DNA of 64,000 nucleotides, from the NCBI GenBank assembly GCA_904063045.1, contig CAJFCJ010000004.1, forward strand, positions 609,498 through 673,497, read 5' to 3'. The position numbers and the translations under genes are program-made. The notes under the pieces were generated by a model. It did not search any database and was not told where the DNA came from. It saw nothing but the letters and a program-made list of their open reading frames with translations. The DNA comes from Dimorphilus gyrociliatus. Lineage: Eukaryota; Annelida; Polychaeta; Dinophilidae. Below are positions 1 to 12,568 of the stretch, piece after piece (position 1 is the stretch's first letter; every line of letters starts with the position of its first letter).

Positions 1-1465
1 TTGGTGAAATTAGACGCTGTCAAAGATTTATTAGAAAGACACTCTCCAGAGACTGTTCCTTTGCTCAGACCGCCTCCTCCACCGGTGGATCCTCGGCATA
101 TGAGATGTAGGTCCACACTATATACTGCTTTAGGACGTTTACTACTACTTGACTTAGCTGATGATGACGAAAAATTTGAATCTTTTATGACACCAGTAGG
201 TGTTGCTCTGGAAGCTGTTGAAAGAAGTATGTCATCCAACGAATCGCCGGAGATGACTAAGAGAACTTTAGTAGGCCTTATCAGAGATATAAAAGGAATA
301 GCTTTTGCGTTTAATACTAAGAGTTCGTTCATGCTGCTACTTGATTGGCTAATGCCTAGATTTACTCCTTTATTAAGAGCTGTTTTAGAAAAGTGGAGGG
401 ACGATCCAAATTTGAGTACACCGGTTCTTAAATTATACGCTGAGTTGGCACAAAATCGGAGTCAAAGATTACATTTTGACGTTTCTAGCCCTAATGGAAT
501 ACTATTGTTTCGAGAGATCAGTCAAGTAAGTACTATCCGTCAAAATATATACTCAAAACGAATTCCACTAATAATTTTCACTTTAGGTGATAGTACTCTA
601 TGGAAGAAAGGTCTTGGAAAGTGGATCAACAGATACCAGTGACATTTATGCTCATAAATTAAAGGGTGTTTCAATTTGTATGCAAATGCTTAAAGCAGCC
701 TTAGCAGGAAATTACGTAAATTTTGGTGTCTTTGCTCTTTACGGTGATCCGGCTCTTGAAGATTCCTTGCAAATGATAATCCAAATGGTAACATCATTCT
801 CCAGAGAATTGTTGTTGCAATACACAAAACTTGCTCATGCTTATTACGCTCTGATGGAATGTCTAGCTCAGGATCATGTAAACTTTATAAGCCGACTAGA
901 ACCTCAGATTATCGTGTATATATTGTCAACAGTCGCTGATGGACTTAGTTCATTGGACACTGTTGTCTCTACATCCTGCTGCGCTATATTGGATAATATC
1001 CTTTCCTATGTTCTCAAGAAAATATTTCGGCGGAGGTCGAATAATAATGATGATAACGATACCCGCCTAATGGCTGCTCTCGACTCCAATTCACAGATTC
1101 TACAACATATGCTCAGTACTGTTCTTCATATGGTTATGTACGAAGAATGTAGAAATCAATGGAGTATGAGCAGGCCACTTCTTGTATTAGTATTACTGCA
1201 GCCCGAATGTTGGACAAACTTGAGGACACAAATGGAGCAGCAACAACCTGAGAGTAAGAGAGTAAGTATGTCTAGGTGCTTCGATAATCTCATGGAGGGA
1301 ATCGAAAGAAACTTGCTTGTGAAGAATAGAGACCGATTCACCCAAAATCTAAGTGTCTTTAGAAGAGACGTAACGGAAGTTTTAAGAGGAGGAGCAAATA
1401 GACCTGCTGTTAGGGAGAATGAAGCTAACGGCGCACCCGGTGAAGCTTTAGATATGATGTCGTAA
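1..1465 (+). CDS. XPO7: Exportin-7 (RanBP16), C-terminal part, 5' partial
   Basis: Karyopherin of the importin-beta/exportin family, which carries proteins across the nuclear pore with Ran. Two exons are visible: 1-525 (it enters the window already open, so the gene starts upstream) and 587-1465, joined across a 61-bp intron (CAA|GTAAGT ... TTTAG|GTGATA, phase 0). They give about 467 residues, the C-terminal 40% or so of a family whose members have near 1,090. Family-specific stretches are plain: SPNGILLFRE, KLKGVSICMQMLKAAL, GNYVNFGVFALYGD, CRNQWSMSRPLL, DNLMEGIERNLL and KNRDRFTQNLSVFRRDV. The region is helical HEAT-repeat sequence with no membrane segment. The tail after the last conserved block (GGANRPAVRENEANG...) is lineage-specific. 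The stop is TAA at 1463-1465. The TTG at base 1 is not a start. Confidence 0.95.
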
Positions 1466-2235
1466 ACTGAGTAAATTTTTGACGCCATTCTTTTTCTTAT
1501 CTTGTTATATTACCTGATCAGAATACATTTTTTTGCATGACAAAGAGAAACTATACTGAAAAGAAATGTATTTAAAAAAGAAAACTGAACAAAACAAACG
1601 CCTTTATAACTTATATATGAAGATTTAATTATATTAAATATATATTAAATCTTTTATTTGTTAAAATACTCGATTATTCAAATTCTAGAATAAATAACTC
1701 TGACAAATTTTCGTTAAAAGAACCGAATTAGAATAACCATGTAACATCTGGCAGTATTGAATCGCAATATCCTCTCTTTCCATCCACGCCTTTTCTCTAA
1801 TATGCTGGACTCTATAGTCGAAGCTAATCCGACTTTTATTAGTTTCGTAATGTAATAAACTGTGATTCTAGCACGTATGGAAAAATCTTGTAAAAACAAT
1901 ATTCGATCGGTTCATCTCTAAGAGCATGAGAAAAATAATAGGAAACTAGATGAAATGATTCCAGTTTTCTTGTTCTTTGGGAAAACACTTTTATTCTCAA
2001 TAAAGGGTAGCTTATAATAATTAATATGTATAAAGCTCTCGTTCTCATTAAAAAGATAGTTAGTAAAAATCTAGGTTAAAATATAAAGATCTAGGGTTTC
2101 TTTTACATTTCTTCGAATTTTAAAAAGCAAAGAAATAAGTTCTGTTTTTTGGATAGTTGACTAAAATGAATAAACAAACAAAGAAAGCAGACTACTCTTA
2201 CAAGCTTTTTACTTCTTTTACTTTTCTTGTTTGTT
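1466..2235. other. Intergenic AT-rich DNA between XPO7 and the orphan gene
   Basis: The 3' flanks of two convergent genes meet here. Short ORFs on the minus strand (1714-1899, 1839-2048) have no recognisable content and no good splice sites. I see no RNA gene. Confidence 0.6.
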
Positions 2236-3039
2236 TTATTTTGAAGCGCTAACGCGTAACCATTCTCGATGATAAGAGTGAAGAGTTATCTCCATCGGTA
2301 TTTTTGAATCTCCTAAAATACATATTTTACAGTCGGCTAAAACCTTTTTCTTTTGTTCTGTTGCTCTTGAAGCAAAATCTGCACAAAAAGCAAAATGCAT
2401 CTCCTTCTCTATTGCTAAATCGTTTCCCTTTTCCAGTACCAACTTTATCTCATTATTTCCTGTTGGTCCGCAACTGTTAACTTTAAATTGCATTTTCAAG
2501 TAGTAACTGGAGTAATTAACAATTGATAAATTATCAGAATAGATCTCTTAATTATTGTTAAGATATTTGTTTGGTCAAATAATTTGTTAAAATAATAAAT
2601 TTGAATATCAACTTACATTTTAAGCTTTTCGCTTAGTGTTCTAACTTGATTTGTTACGACAGCACAATCTTCTTCTCTGCCAAATTGCCATTTTTTCCCC
2701 ATTTCATCAATGATAATTATTCTACACGTTCTGTAGATTTCACGATATTCCGGCGAAAGTTTCGCATAAAAGTACTTCAAAAATCTACCATGAGCTAGAA
2801 AGCTTAGATTCATATTTGGTCTAGTTGGAGGCTTACTCTTAACGACCATTTTAAAGATATTATCTTCAATAGCTTCGGATGAGTCAACCAAAAAGTTCAA
2901 TGCACTTTCATAAAACCTGGATATTAATTAGGACATTGAACATATCCAAGTAAATTTTAATTAATTCAAAAATAGCTTACACTTTTATATCTCTCGCAAT
3001 AGACTTAGAAAGTTCGGATACTTGAGGGGCAAGAGCCAT
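2236..3039 (-). CDS. Orphan protein, 209 aa, three exons
   Basis: I do not recognise this protein. Exons on the minus strand are 3039-2981 (59 bp, ATG), 2916-2617 (300 bp) and 2506-2236 (271 bp, TAA). Phases fit exactly: GT|G gives ...DIKVFYESALNF and AT|T gives ...EKLKIYYLKMQF. Introns are 64 and 110 bp with GTAAGC/CAG and GTAAGT/CAG ends. There is no signal peptide and no hydrophobic span, so it is probably intracellular. The first 60 residues look helical (MALAPQVSELSKSIARDIK). Basic and alternating stretches follow (MVVKSKPPTRPN, YRTCRIIIIDEMGKKWQFG). The C-terminal half has beta-like strands (MQFKVNSCG, NEIKLVLEKG, EKEMHFAFCADFA, CKICILGDSKIPMEITL). It is convergent with XPO7. The clean three-exon phase match and protein-like composition argue it is real; the function is unknown. 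Confidence 0.75.
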
Positions 3040-4958
3040 GCTTTTTTTTCGAATTGAAATGTCACTACGAATGACTTCCTAAAAATTTGGTCACTTATCA
3101 TTAGTACTCAGTTTTTTTTACCCGTTGTCCATAATTAAGGGTGGTGCTATTTTACCAATTTTTTAATAAAAAAATATGAAATATAAACTAAAAATAACAT
3201 ATATTTTAATTAAGTCAAGTCTTTATTATGTTATTCTAAAATTCAAAAAATAAGGTAGTTTAAGAAAATTTAACTATAACTTTTCATTAAATTAAAAAAG
3301 TTTAATCAGTAAAAAATTTTCTTTTTCATTTTTAATTATATTCTTTAAACTTGTTAAAGATATAGGTCTTTACTTCCGGTGTTTTTATAATTCTTAACAG
3401 ATTAAACGCCATCTGTAGGTTGATTGAACAAACTAATTACCCACATGGGTTGGTTAAACTATCAAAGTTGAAGTATTTTTGAAGTTTTTACCAATTAATT
3501 TTTAATGATTCATTATAAATTATTCATAGTCCTATTCAATTTTTGGGAAAAGAGCGTTGAATACATGAGAAATTAACGTGAAAAAGGTATTTTAGTTGAA
3601 TTTCGACTCACTCTGATACCCTATTATTTGACTGTTATGAATATAATAATAGTTTAATTACTTTTAATTGGTGTATTTCAATAAAGTGTAATATTACAAA
3701 TATTCTGTTGAATTCATCTATTTGCTACTTACATAAAGCATAAAACTAGCTGAGAAAAAGAAATTGAACATTAACAAATAGTCATTATAAAGTTTATCAT
3801 TCGAGGCTCTTTTTTGTGTTTTTCTTATTAATAAAATCTAAAAATTCCTTAATCTTTTTACTTTGATGTTTTTCTGACACTTTCTTATTGAAGTAATAAT
3901 CTTTTTATCCTAAAAACATTATATGTTCAAACGTTAAAAATTGAAATTAGATATTCAACTGTAATTCAGCGACATCTATCGATAGATCTTTCAATAAACA
4001 CAAAAGTTCAAAGGGTCGGAGGGATTGAATGAAGAACGACGCGGAGCGCGTGGCAGCATATGGCGAAAAGGAGGCGTAGTACAATATAGACGTCTATTTG
4101 AAGGAAAACTGCGCCGAATTGTCGCAGCGGGTGACTTATAGATGCCGTCATTCGAGTAGGGGAGGTGTGGAACTTTGTCCAGGTTGATCGCCATCTGTTT
4201 ACCCTATTTCTTCATTGAATGAATTAAATGCTAATTGACTCACACTTAACATTTTCCTTAATGATTAGTAGAGAAAGAAAAAAGAAGAAAATTCAAACGA
4301 AACTGTACACCTGACCGTGTCTCATCAATAACTCACGTCCAATCATGACTCCTTTCTTATCTTTTTCCCTTTTCTTCCCATAGAGTCTTAATAACATTCC
4401 TTTTAAAGTACAGTATATGCCAAACTTTGATAATAGTAGTTGAAATTAGAGATACGTAGCTTTCCTTTCATCCTTATCTTTATTTATTTATTCATTTTCT
4501 TTCTCTTTTTCTCTTCCTATCTTGCTCTCTCTCTCTCGCTTTATCTATCTATCGTATTATTTCTCTTCTTATTCCCTTTCTCATTAAGAAAAAAGGAAGA
4601 AAAAAAAAGAAGACTAAAATGAATGGGACAAAAGAAAAGAGGAGTGAAGGGTGCTGTATGTAAAATGTTGAGCAATTGAAGGAAAGTTGTTAAAAAAGGC
4701 GACTTTTTTTGGCGTCAATTAAGACTGTCGAATAAGTTGTATATAGGACAAATTATACGTTCCTTTCATTAGGTTATAATTGCAATTGAAAAGTTGTTGA
4801 GTGTGTTTTTTGTTAGGTAGGTTTAATTTCGTATGGTTTGACAGATATATAAAAACAGAGTTCCGTTTGATAAATTGGGCGCTGATTACAGGGTGTTTTT
4901 TTTTGAAGAGTCTATCTTTAGAGAATGTCCTTTTTTCTTCATTTCTGTCTATCTCTCT

Positions 4959-5048
<90 letters not shown>
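4959..5048. repeat. (CT)n microsatellite, about 90 bp
   Basis: Near-pure CT dinucleotides, interrupted a few times by TATC. This is the longest pyrimidine tract in the window. Confidence 0.95.
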
Positions 5049-5051
<3 letters not shown>

Positions 5052-5807
5052 ATTTATCTATTTACCAACCCCTAATTCTTTCTAAACATTGTTTTTTTTT
5101 CTATCCTACGTCCCCTCTCTACTTTGAAGAGATTAAAGGAATTACTGAGAAAAAGATTTAACTAAATCACCCGTGGAGGTAATTTTGTCTACTTTACTTG
5201 TCCTTTATACTCAAATTGGCTAAATCGGCTTGAATTTAGTTCAAAATTAAAAAAAAAACCCCTTTAGCTTAAGATAAGTAGAAAAGGAAGGAGAATAGAA
5301 GGAAGTGTACAGTTTTTCAAAACTTACTTTACCGTTATAATTCTTTGAAAATCTCCACTACTTTTTGTTTGACAAATAGGGATAGGAACCAAACACTAGT
5401 GATGAAGGAGTAAAAGAGACAAAATGTCTATTGTTTAAAGTAATTGAATTAATATCATTACTAGCATTTTTATGATTATTCATCGTATACTTAAACGGAT
5501 AGAGAGAACAAAAAGAACTTTGTACATTTTTTTGAAGCTTTATCCACCATTGTAACAGAGTATAATAAGGTTATTACTTACGATTGATTGACCCTCAATT
5601 ACATTCTTTGTTTGAATTCTTCACGAAAAAAAAATGGTTAAAAAACAATTGATAAATAAGCTTATTTAACTTGTAATTGATAATGATAATAACAGTTATT
5701 TTATTACATTATTCTCACTTTCTTTGACAAACTTTTTCGATTATTAGGCCTACGTTTGTTATGTAAACACATTGTGTATGTTTAACAAAGTATACACGTA
5801 CATATAG

Positions 5808-5828
5808 TATATATATATATATATATAT
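5808..5828. repeat. (TA)n microsatellite
   Basis: About ten TA units, flanked by further TATA-rich sequence. Confidence 0.9.
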
Positions 5829-6676
5829 GTATATTTTGGCAGACATTCGATAATCGTTAAAAAACGTTAGGAAACAACTTTTTTTTTGTTCAAGGATTTT
5901 ATTTTGCAATTCATCAAAATAGAAAATACTTAATTTGCATATTTAAAGGGATTTAGGAGAAGAAATGAAACATTAAAAGATTATATTATCGCTATTATGC
6001 AAAACAAAGGGGGGGGGAGAAAGTTTAGTATTAAACTAGTATATATATGTATATATATATTTTCTTTTTGCACAAAGTACGAAAGATTCTTGTTTAATTA
6101 GCTTATAATTACTGTTTTTGTATTATTGAGAAAAGGTTATAATAACATTGAAAAAATAGTTTAAATATTAGTCTTAAGATTTTTCCAAGTATATCATTTG
6201 ACACTTTTATATGAAAGATATCATTCTTTCTCCTTTCTTCTCTCTTTAGTTTTTTCCCCCTATTTATAGATTAGAGTTCTTTTGTACATATCCATTTCCC
6301 TTTTCTTTTATTCTTGATTAGTCAATAGTCTAACTGTTACTTATTCATTCGTCATTAATTTCTTTTATTATGTTGTTTACGTTGCTAATTAGAAGAAAGA
6401 AAATGTCATGCCGAGCTAATAAAAGCAAATGCTTAAAGCTTATACATCCTCTTAGTTAAAATTTCTATTATCAATTAAGTGACGTGTGGACAATAAGGAG
6501 ACTGCATGATATTTCATAGGATAAAATTAAGATAACAATAAGAAACTAATTAGGAAACTTTCTAATCTATTTGGCCTATATATTTAACTTGAATTTTATT
6601 TGAGTGGCATTCCGCCCCTTTTCCCACCCCCTCCTAAGGATAATGCCTAGGCTTTCTATATTGCGCTTTCTTTCTT

Positions 6677-6706
<30 letters not shown>
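6677..6706. repeat. (CT)n microsatellite
   Basis: CT dinucleotides with one GT interruption. Confidence 0.9.
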
Positions 6707-6707
<1 letters not shown>

Positions 6708-7767
6708 TACTTACTTTATATAAACAGTAAACAAAATAATTTACCTTTTTTTAAGAGCAAAGAGAGAGAGAGAAAAAGAAAAACGATTTTATCGTCTTTC
6801 GGTTTTATTTGCTTGAGTCTTTTTTTATTTTAAGCAATAAACTCCTCTTATTGTTGTACAAAAAAACAATTTGAAAAAAAATACCCTTTGTTTATATCAT
6901 AACATCAAAAGAAAATTGGAGAGGATTAGGAAGACGAATAAGATAAAGACATGCGAAAATTTCACTATGATCTATTAGATAAATATGAATTGATATTCTA
7001 GATTCGTTGGATATTTTTTACTCTTAATCCTTTAATTAATATTCCTTATTAATTAAACATTGTTACTTAATACTTTTTTTTCAAAGTTCTTTTTATGTTC
7101 GCCCATCATTTGGTACCGCCCTCCCTAACTATACATTGTGTAAAAGTTTTATGTGCTTTGGCTCTTGATAAACACTTCAGATGCTAATTAAGGTCAATGT
7201 CGTAATCCGAAAAAAGGTCAAAACACAATGAATAATCTCTTTGAGGATTTTAAATTTTCGTTGCATTATTTCTCATTCAACAATGCAAGTTAAGTTTCCG
7301 ACGATAATGGATATATTATATTGATGAAGAAAGGTGTAGAATTGCTAAGCAGGAGAGGGTTGTGTAGAGAACATCGATGTGTGTGAGCGAGTATTCAAGG
7401 GGTGGGGGGGATAGATAGAAAAAAGTAGACGGGGAGATTGTGGGAGGGATTTTGAATGGTTGACGAGGGTGAGGAGAGGAATGAGGCGTACAACCGCCCA
7501 CTTTTTTTCTTTCGATTTTCGATTTATCGACTTTAGTTTGTAAAAAAACTCGGACGGCAGTATGAAAAAAGCTGACAAAATCCATCAATCTTTCTAAACA
7601 ATGTCTCCTTTGTCGCATAACTACAAAAGAAAATAGAGCCGTTATACCGTTTTATAATCTTTCGAATGCGAATTTTATTCCCCGCAGAATAGTCCTATAA
7701 AACTCCCCTGGGGTTAAGAAACACTATAGGCCTCCGGAATGCTGAATGAAGGCTGAATTAGCTTCGT

Positions 7768-7783
7768 TCAAGGTCAAAGGTCA
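7768..7783 (+). promoter_or_regulatory. Perfect DR1 nuclear-receptor element with monomer extension
   Basis: AGGTCA-A-AGGTCA at 7771-7783 is a perfect direct repeat with one-base spacing, the form bound by RXR, HNF4 and PPAR-type receptors. The preceding TCA makes TCAAGGTCA at 7768-7776, the extended half-site of FTZ-F1/ERR-type receptors. It lies about 1 kb beyond the 3' end of Pcdh-A. The target gene is unknown. Confidence 0.5.
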
Positions 7784-8321
7784 GGTTACATTAAATCGTG
7801 TATGTTGAATGAATAGTTGTTGGCGCTAATGTTCGGTCGTGACTCTATAGAAACGTGCATGAGAAACGGAAGAAGAGAAAGATTGGTAATATGCATAGAA
7901 ATAGCAGCGGTTTGTTTAAAGCTTATGCTTGTTGTATAAATATACCCTCAATTACATATTTTGGGTTAACTGTCTAGAATAAGGTAATGCTTTTTTCACA
8001 AATCTAAATAAACTGTTGGCCTTTAAACTAGCCTTATCGTTTATATTTCCTCTCTTAGCAATCCATCATTTTAAACTATAAAAATCTACAGGTTATCTGA
8101 CTATTGTTCTATCATACGATTCATTTAGATCTTTAACATTTCAATTTTGTTTATTCTTAAATATTAGTAATATTTAATGACATATTTAAAGAAAAAACAA
8201 TGTAAAAACGTATTCACATAAGTTACATATGTATATATTAGGTTTTTGTTTTTATCTATTTGTTTTCTTCTCTTTCCAATTGACCTCTCTCGTGAGGCGG
8301 ACTAACAAATCAGTCATTTAC

Positions 8322-8352
8322 GCGGGAGGGACTATATATTTAAAACTCCCGC
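8322..8352. promoter_or_regulatory. Inverted GCGGGAG / CTCCCGC flanking a TATA-like box
   Basis: GCGGGAG (8322-8328) and its exact complement CTCCCGC (8346-8352) enclose 17 bp containing TATATATTTAAAA. Each arm contains an E2F-like GCGGGA. It could be an orphan promoter or a hairpin; no ORF with a recognisable product follows. Confidence 0.35.
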
Positions 8353-8600
8353 AGCAGCTATTCACTTATGTAATATAACGTAAATGTTAGTCAAATTACG
8401 CCCTTAATAGACTTATAATTAAACCCCGCTGCTATTTTTCATTCTCATAAAAAAAGTTTGCATTTTATTCGACGTCTACCTTTTTATCGATGAGATTATC
8501 TTGATAAGGAGGGGGGTTTTTTTTGATGCTTCAGGATGAAGAAATGTGGCTTTTACACACACATACACTCTCTCCCTCTTTCTTACCGACTCCCTACTAG

Positions 8601-8606
8601 TTTATT
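8601..8606 (-). terminator. Candidate polyadenylation signal of Pcdh-A
   Basis: AATAAA on the minus strand, about 170 bp after the TGA stop of the last exon. Confidence 0.4.
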
Positions 8607-8774
8607 TCTTTTTGATAACATCACATTTGATAAAAAGGTAAATAGAAAGACGCCGAAAGAAATTTGTAAAAATGTCCATAACACAGATTGTAAAAAAAAT
8701 AATAATGTAACAAAACAACGAGGAAGGGAGGAATCGATTGGTTCCAGTTCTATCTCTCTTCCTCGATACGATTA

Positions 8775-9504
8775 TCATACTACGCTACACGCTTGTGAAT
8801 CGAGAAGCGTACTGTCTGTAATAGTATATTCTCCGGAAGTAGCTGACGACACGTCACTTGAATCATATTCAGATTTAGATACTGCTCTTGGACTATAACG
8901 ATTCGATCCTTCTATTGATAAATTCATATCTGTTATTGATCCGCGTCCACTGTCGGATTGTTTGTCTGAGTGCTGTTTATAAGTTTGTAGAAGCTGTTGT
9001 ACTCTCTCTTGGCCATCAGGAATTTTGTTTGATGGAGGCTGTTAGGAAAAAATAAAGAAAAATGCTCATGAATATTTAAATTTATTTAAGTATTATTTAT
9101 CCTTTAATTGGTTAGAATAATTCTAGAATGTCTCCTAATCGGTTTTAACCTGCTAAAAGGTTATTACGTCTACTTCCTAAATAAAGGAAAATAGAAAGGT
9201 GACGACGGACCAGAAGGGCGAAAGAGCGTCCATCCTATTACATAATAGCCTGGCATATTTATACTCGCGCGTCGTTTGCAGACGCCCTCTATTTACATTA
9301 CGAGCGTAAGAGTGTTGTGCTTGATATAGAATATTATTTGTATAAGCAGATACGGTTCACTATTAATTTGTCCTCACTAAAAATAATATTTTGTTTCAAG
9401 ACTATATAAGTAAAAGAACTATTTTGAAATACTGCACTTCCTAGCTCGTGTGATATTACCATATAGAAACTTAATCTATTCCAGCCACTCAATTTATTTC
9501 TTTA

Positions 9505-9539
<35 letters not shown>

Positions 9540-12500
9540 GCTCAGTTCCCTTTATACTCTTAAACAGAGGATATATTCTCATTGTATTATGAAATGTATT
9601 GTATATCGAAACCTCCCACTTTTTTTTCTTTCTAGATTAAACGATAAACTGTCGCCCGTACAATTAATAATTCAAACCTCATTCAAGCTTGAATAAGATT
9701 TTTTTTAACTTTTATTCTAGTCGTCCTACCCTCCTCATAGATCTACTTTTTCTCTCTATTAATCTATTTCCTTCTAGCTGCTCTTCTTCTCTCTATTCCC
9801 TTTCTTTGCCGAATAGGGGATGGTAATATTATTTGTCTGTTAATAAACTACTTTATTGCTTTAATATGCCGTTTTTAGCTGCTAAAGAATAAAGGATACA
9901 AAACACGCCATTTACGCATTAAAATCGCTTAAAATAACAGCGTGTCAACGCTCGAATTCATCCTCTCTTTACGCCTCTTCCTATTCTTTTAAAGGACAAC
10001 TGGCGAGAGGATATCTTGGTTTCTTTTTTACGGGGGTTGATTACTTTCACTCTTTATAAAATACCCGCATATTTTAGGAATAAAATTATCAATCTAAAAA
10101 TATTTACATGCGGGAGAACTTTTTTTCTTCTCTTTTTTATAAGAAAGGAAGAGACAGACGTTGAACGATAGAGGTCAAATATGGTTGAAAAAGAAAAAAA
10201 TTTACGATATTAATCTTACCTGAGGATATTCTATTGATTTTTCTTCGTCTTCCTTCTTTAATTTATTTATCTTTCGCTTTCTTCTCAACTGTACTAAAAT
10301 CGCTGCAATAAGTGCTATGGCTACAAACAATGTGCCACATATAATTGCGATTATTGCATAAAGTTTGCCGTCATTAGACGCCTTCGCAGTTTCCGGAGAC
10401 ACAGTAATGGCAACGCTACAAAAAGCCTCGTAATTTCCATCTTGAACCTTGACCCTTAGCGTTGTGATGTAATCGACGTAGCCTCCTAAATCCTCTTTTA
10501 CTACAATCCTTCCGGATGTCTCGTCCAGGCTGTAAATATCCGCTCCGCTTACGGATTCGATTGTATAAATAAGGCGGCTACCATCTAAATCGGACGCTTT
10601 TATTGCCCCGACAGATTCGCCAATTTTCGCATTAGAAGCCACTGTTATATTAGCGTCGTAGACTAGAGGAGGATTATCGTTGACGTCCAATACTTTGACT
10701 AGAACAGTTATTTTATCGCCTTCAGTATGATAATCTGGATTATAAGCTTTGACTATTAAAAGATAATCTTCTCTTTCTTCTCTGTCCAATTTCAAGTTGG
10801 TTTCAATTATACCCGTAGTTACGTTAATAGCAAAATTTCTATGACCACTGACAAACTTATAAAAGGTAATGTTATTGGGGTATAAATCTGGGTCTATAGC
10901 TGTAACTTTGCCAACACGTTCTCCTGGCTTTCTTTCTTCGATTACTTCCATTTCCAAGCGTTCTTTTGGGAATACAGGAGCATTATCATTCTTATCTAAT
11001 ACTATTACGTTTATGAAGCATGTAGAAAATAAACTAGGAGAGCCAGAATCTCTTGCTATTACGTGAAAAGAGAAAGTATCTAAATCCTCTCTATCTAATG
11101 ATTTCGCTGTTCGGACTATTCCAGAATTATCTACTTTTACAAGATCAATAGGCTCTTTAATTTCAAATGTTACTTCTCCGTTCAATCCAATATCTCCATC
11201 ATGAGCTTTTAATTCTACAATAATTGTTTCATCAAGATTCTCCTCAATGTATGCCGTATAATTTAAAATATTCAACTTTGGAGTATGATCGTTTTCGTCC
11301 GTTATTTCAACTTCAATAAGCTTTTTTGTAGTTCTTCTAGGAGAACCAGAATCTCGACAAACGATAAAGAATGAATAAGAATCTCTAAATTCCCTATTGA
11401 AAGTTTTCGTAGTTAGAATATTTCCAGGGTTTGATTCATAGAAATTTCCTTGAGTTTCTTCCAATGCACACGAAACTCTGATATTAGAACCATCTTTATC
11501 CCGTGCTCTGTAATAGGCCACAAAAGTATTTTTAGGACTGTTTTCTTTCACTTCCACTCTTCCGTTCTCGGTAAGAACTGTCAAGGTCACTTCGGGATCA
11601 AATTCGTTTACATCTTCCACATCGATGGTAATCTTAGCAAAATCTTCGAGAGGATTAGATGCCTTATCCCTGGCGTAAACTCTAAAAGAATATCTTTGGA
11701 CTGCTTCATAATCTAATTTGTTCTTTAATTGTAATCTTCCAGATGAGTCTATTTGAAATCTATCAGAGACTTCTTCGCTGACAGAATACATAATTTCCCC
11801 ATTTCTCCCAGCGTCGGAGTCAGTAGCGAAGACCGTTAAAATTGTTCGATTTAATCCGAAATCCTCAGGGATTTTTTTCGAATACGTTCGAGGATTAAAA
11901 ATTGGCCGATTATCGTTTGAATCGCTAACGATTACCTTTAGGGACATTTTGCCTGTTTTACCTCCACCATCTATTGCTTCTAGAACCAAATTATACTCTT
12001 TAAATATTTCCCTATCCAACTTTTTCTTCAGCTTTAAATAGACGTCACCGTCCTCCCCAACGACGTCGAATGTGCCATCATTTTTTGTAAGTTTGTAGTT
12101 TTGTATAGAAAAGACGCCGTTGTCCGCGTCTCTAGCCCTTGGTAAGGGTGAAATACTTTCTGTACTTGCATCTTCGCGGAACGTCACGTTCCACAGGTCA
12201 ACCGGAAAGGTTGGAGCGTTATCGTTAATATCGACAACTTCTATTATTGCTTTAATCATCGTCTTCTTCGAACTACCGACTAGAACAATGGAAAGAGTAA
12301 CATAGCATTTGGACACAGTCTCTTTACAGATCGTTTCTCGATCTAATTTGGCTGACGTTTTTATCAAACCATCCGCCGAAAGCGTGAAATTAGAATGGCC
12401 ATTTAATAAGCGAAACTCGTAAGACGTTTCTATTAATCTGCGAACAGAGTTAAAACTGTGCAGGTCGAGTACTAGTTTCCCGGCGTCTCCCTCTTCTAGA

Positions 12501-12568
12501 ACGCTTCCACTAACGTCTAATGACGTCACGGCGTGGATGATGTAAGCGAGTACGGCTGCACAAAGCAT
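8775..12568 (-). CDS. Protocadherin A, seven cadherin repeats, 870 aa
   Basis: Calcium-dependent adhesion protein, type I membrane. Exon 12568-10220 (2,349 bp) encodes the signal peptide, the whole ectodomain, the membrane span and the juxtamembrane part. Exon 9038-8775 encodes an 87-residue cytoplasmic tail, joined in phase 0 (CCT CAG|GTAAGA ... AACAG|CCT CCA). Seven cadherin repeats are marked by linker motifs VDINDNAP (about 112-119), SDSNDNRP, EDVNEFDP, TDENDHTP, LDKNDNAP and LDVNDNPP, with the seventh repeat before a span at about 736-760. LDRE and DxD calcium motifs are intact. The tail carries SDSGRGS and SSDVSSATSGEYTI, both shared with Pcdh-C. The minus strand reads CCCTTCCCCCCATACAG|ATG at the start codon, a strong splice acceptor, so a 5' UTR exon probably lies upstream. 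The intron (1,181 bp) holds a (CT)n run and a GC-richer block at 9200-9320. Confidence 0.9.
9509..9537. repeat. (CT)n microsatellite in the Pcdh-A intron
   Basis: Pure CT dinucleotides for about 29 bp. Confidence 0.9.

Larger units (their letters stand above)
3040..8774. other. 5.7-kb gene-poor AT-rich region
   Basis: No convincing gene. It holds several microsatellites (listed separately), a poly-G run near 6008-6016, a GC-richer block at 3970-4200, a DR1 element at 7771-7783 and an inverted repeat around a TATA-like box at 8322-8352. The part just below 8775 is the 3' UTR of Pcdh-A. ORFs made of SLSLSL or polar low-complexity runs are products of the repeats. Confidence 0.6.

Noticed and set aside
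3991-4194. 67-codon minus-strand ORF in a GC-richer block
   Set aside because: No recognisable product; the plus strand is equally open for about 43 codons. More likely a regulatory island.
4801-5161. ORFs rich in Ser/Leu on the plus strand
   Set aside because: They are translations of the (CT)n microsatellite in three frames.
7316-7618. Minus-strand ORFs of 77-100 codons
   Set aside because: Proline/serine-rich translations of a G-rich plus strand; two frames overlap and neither has splice or homology support.
10869-12305. Plus-strand ORFs opposite Pcdh-A
   Set aside because: Antisense shadows of the cadherin exon.
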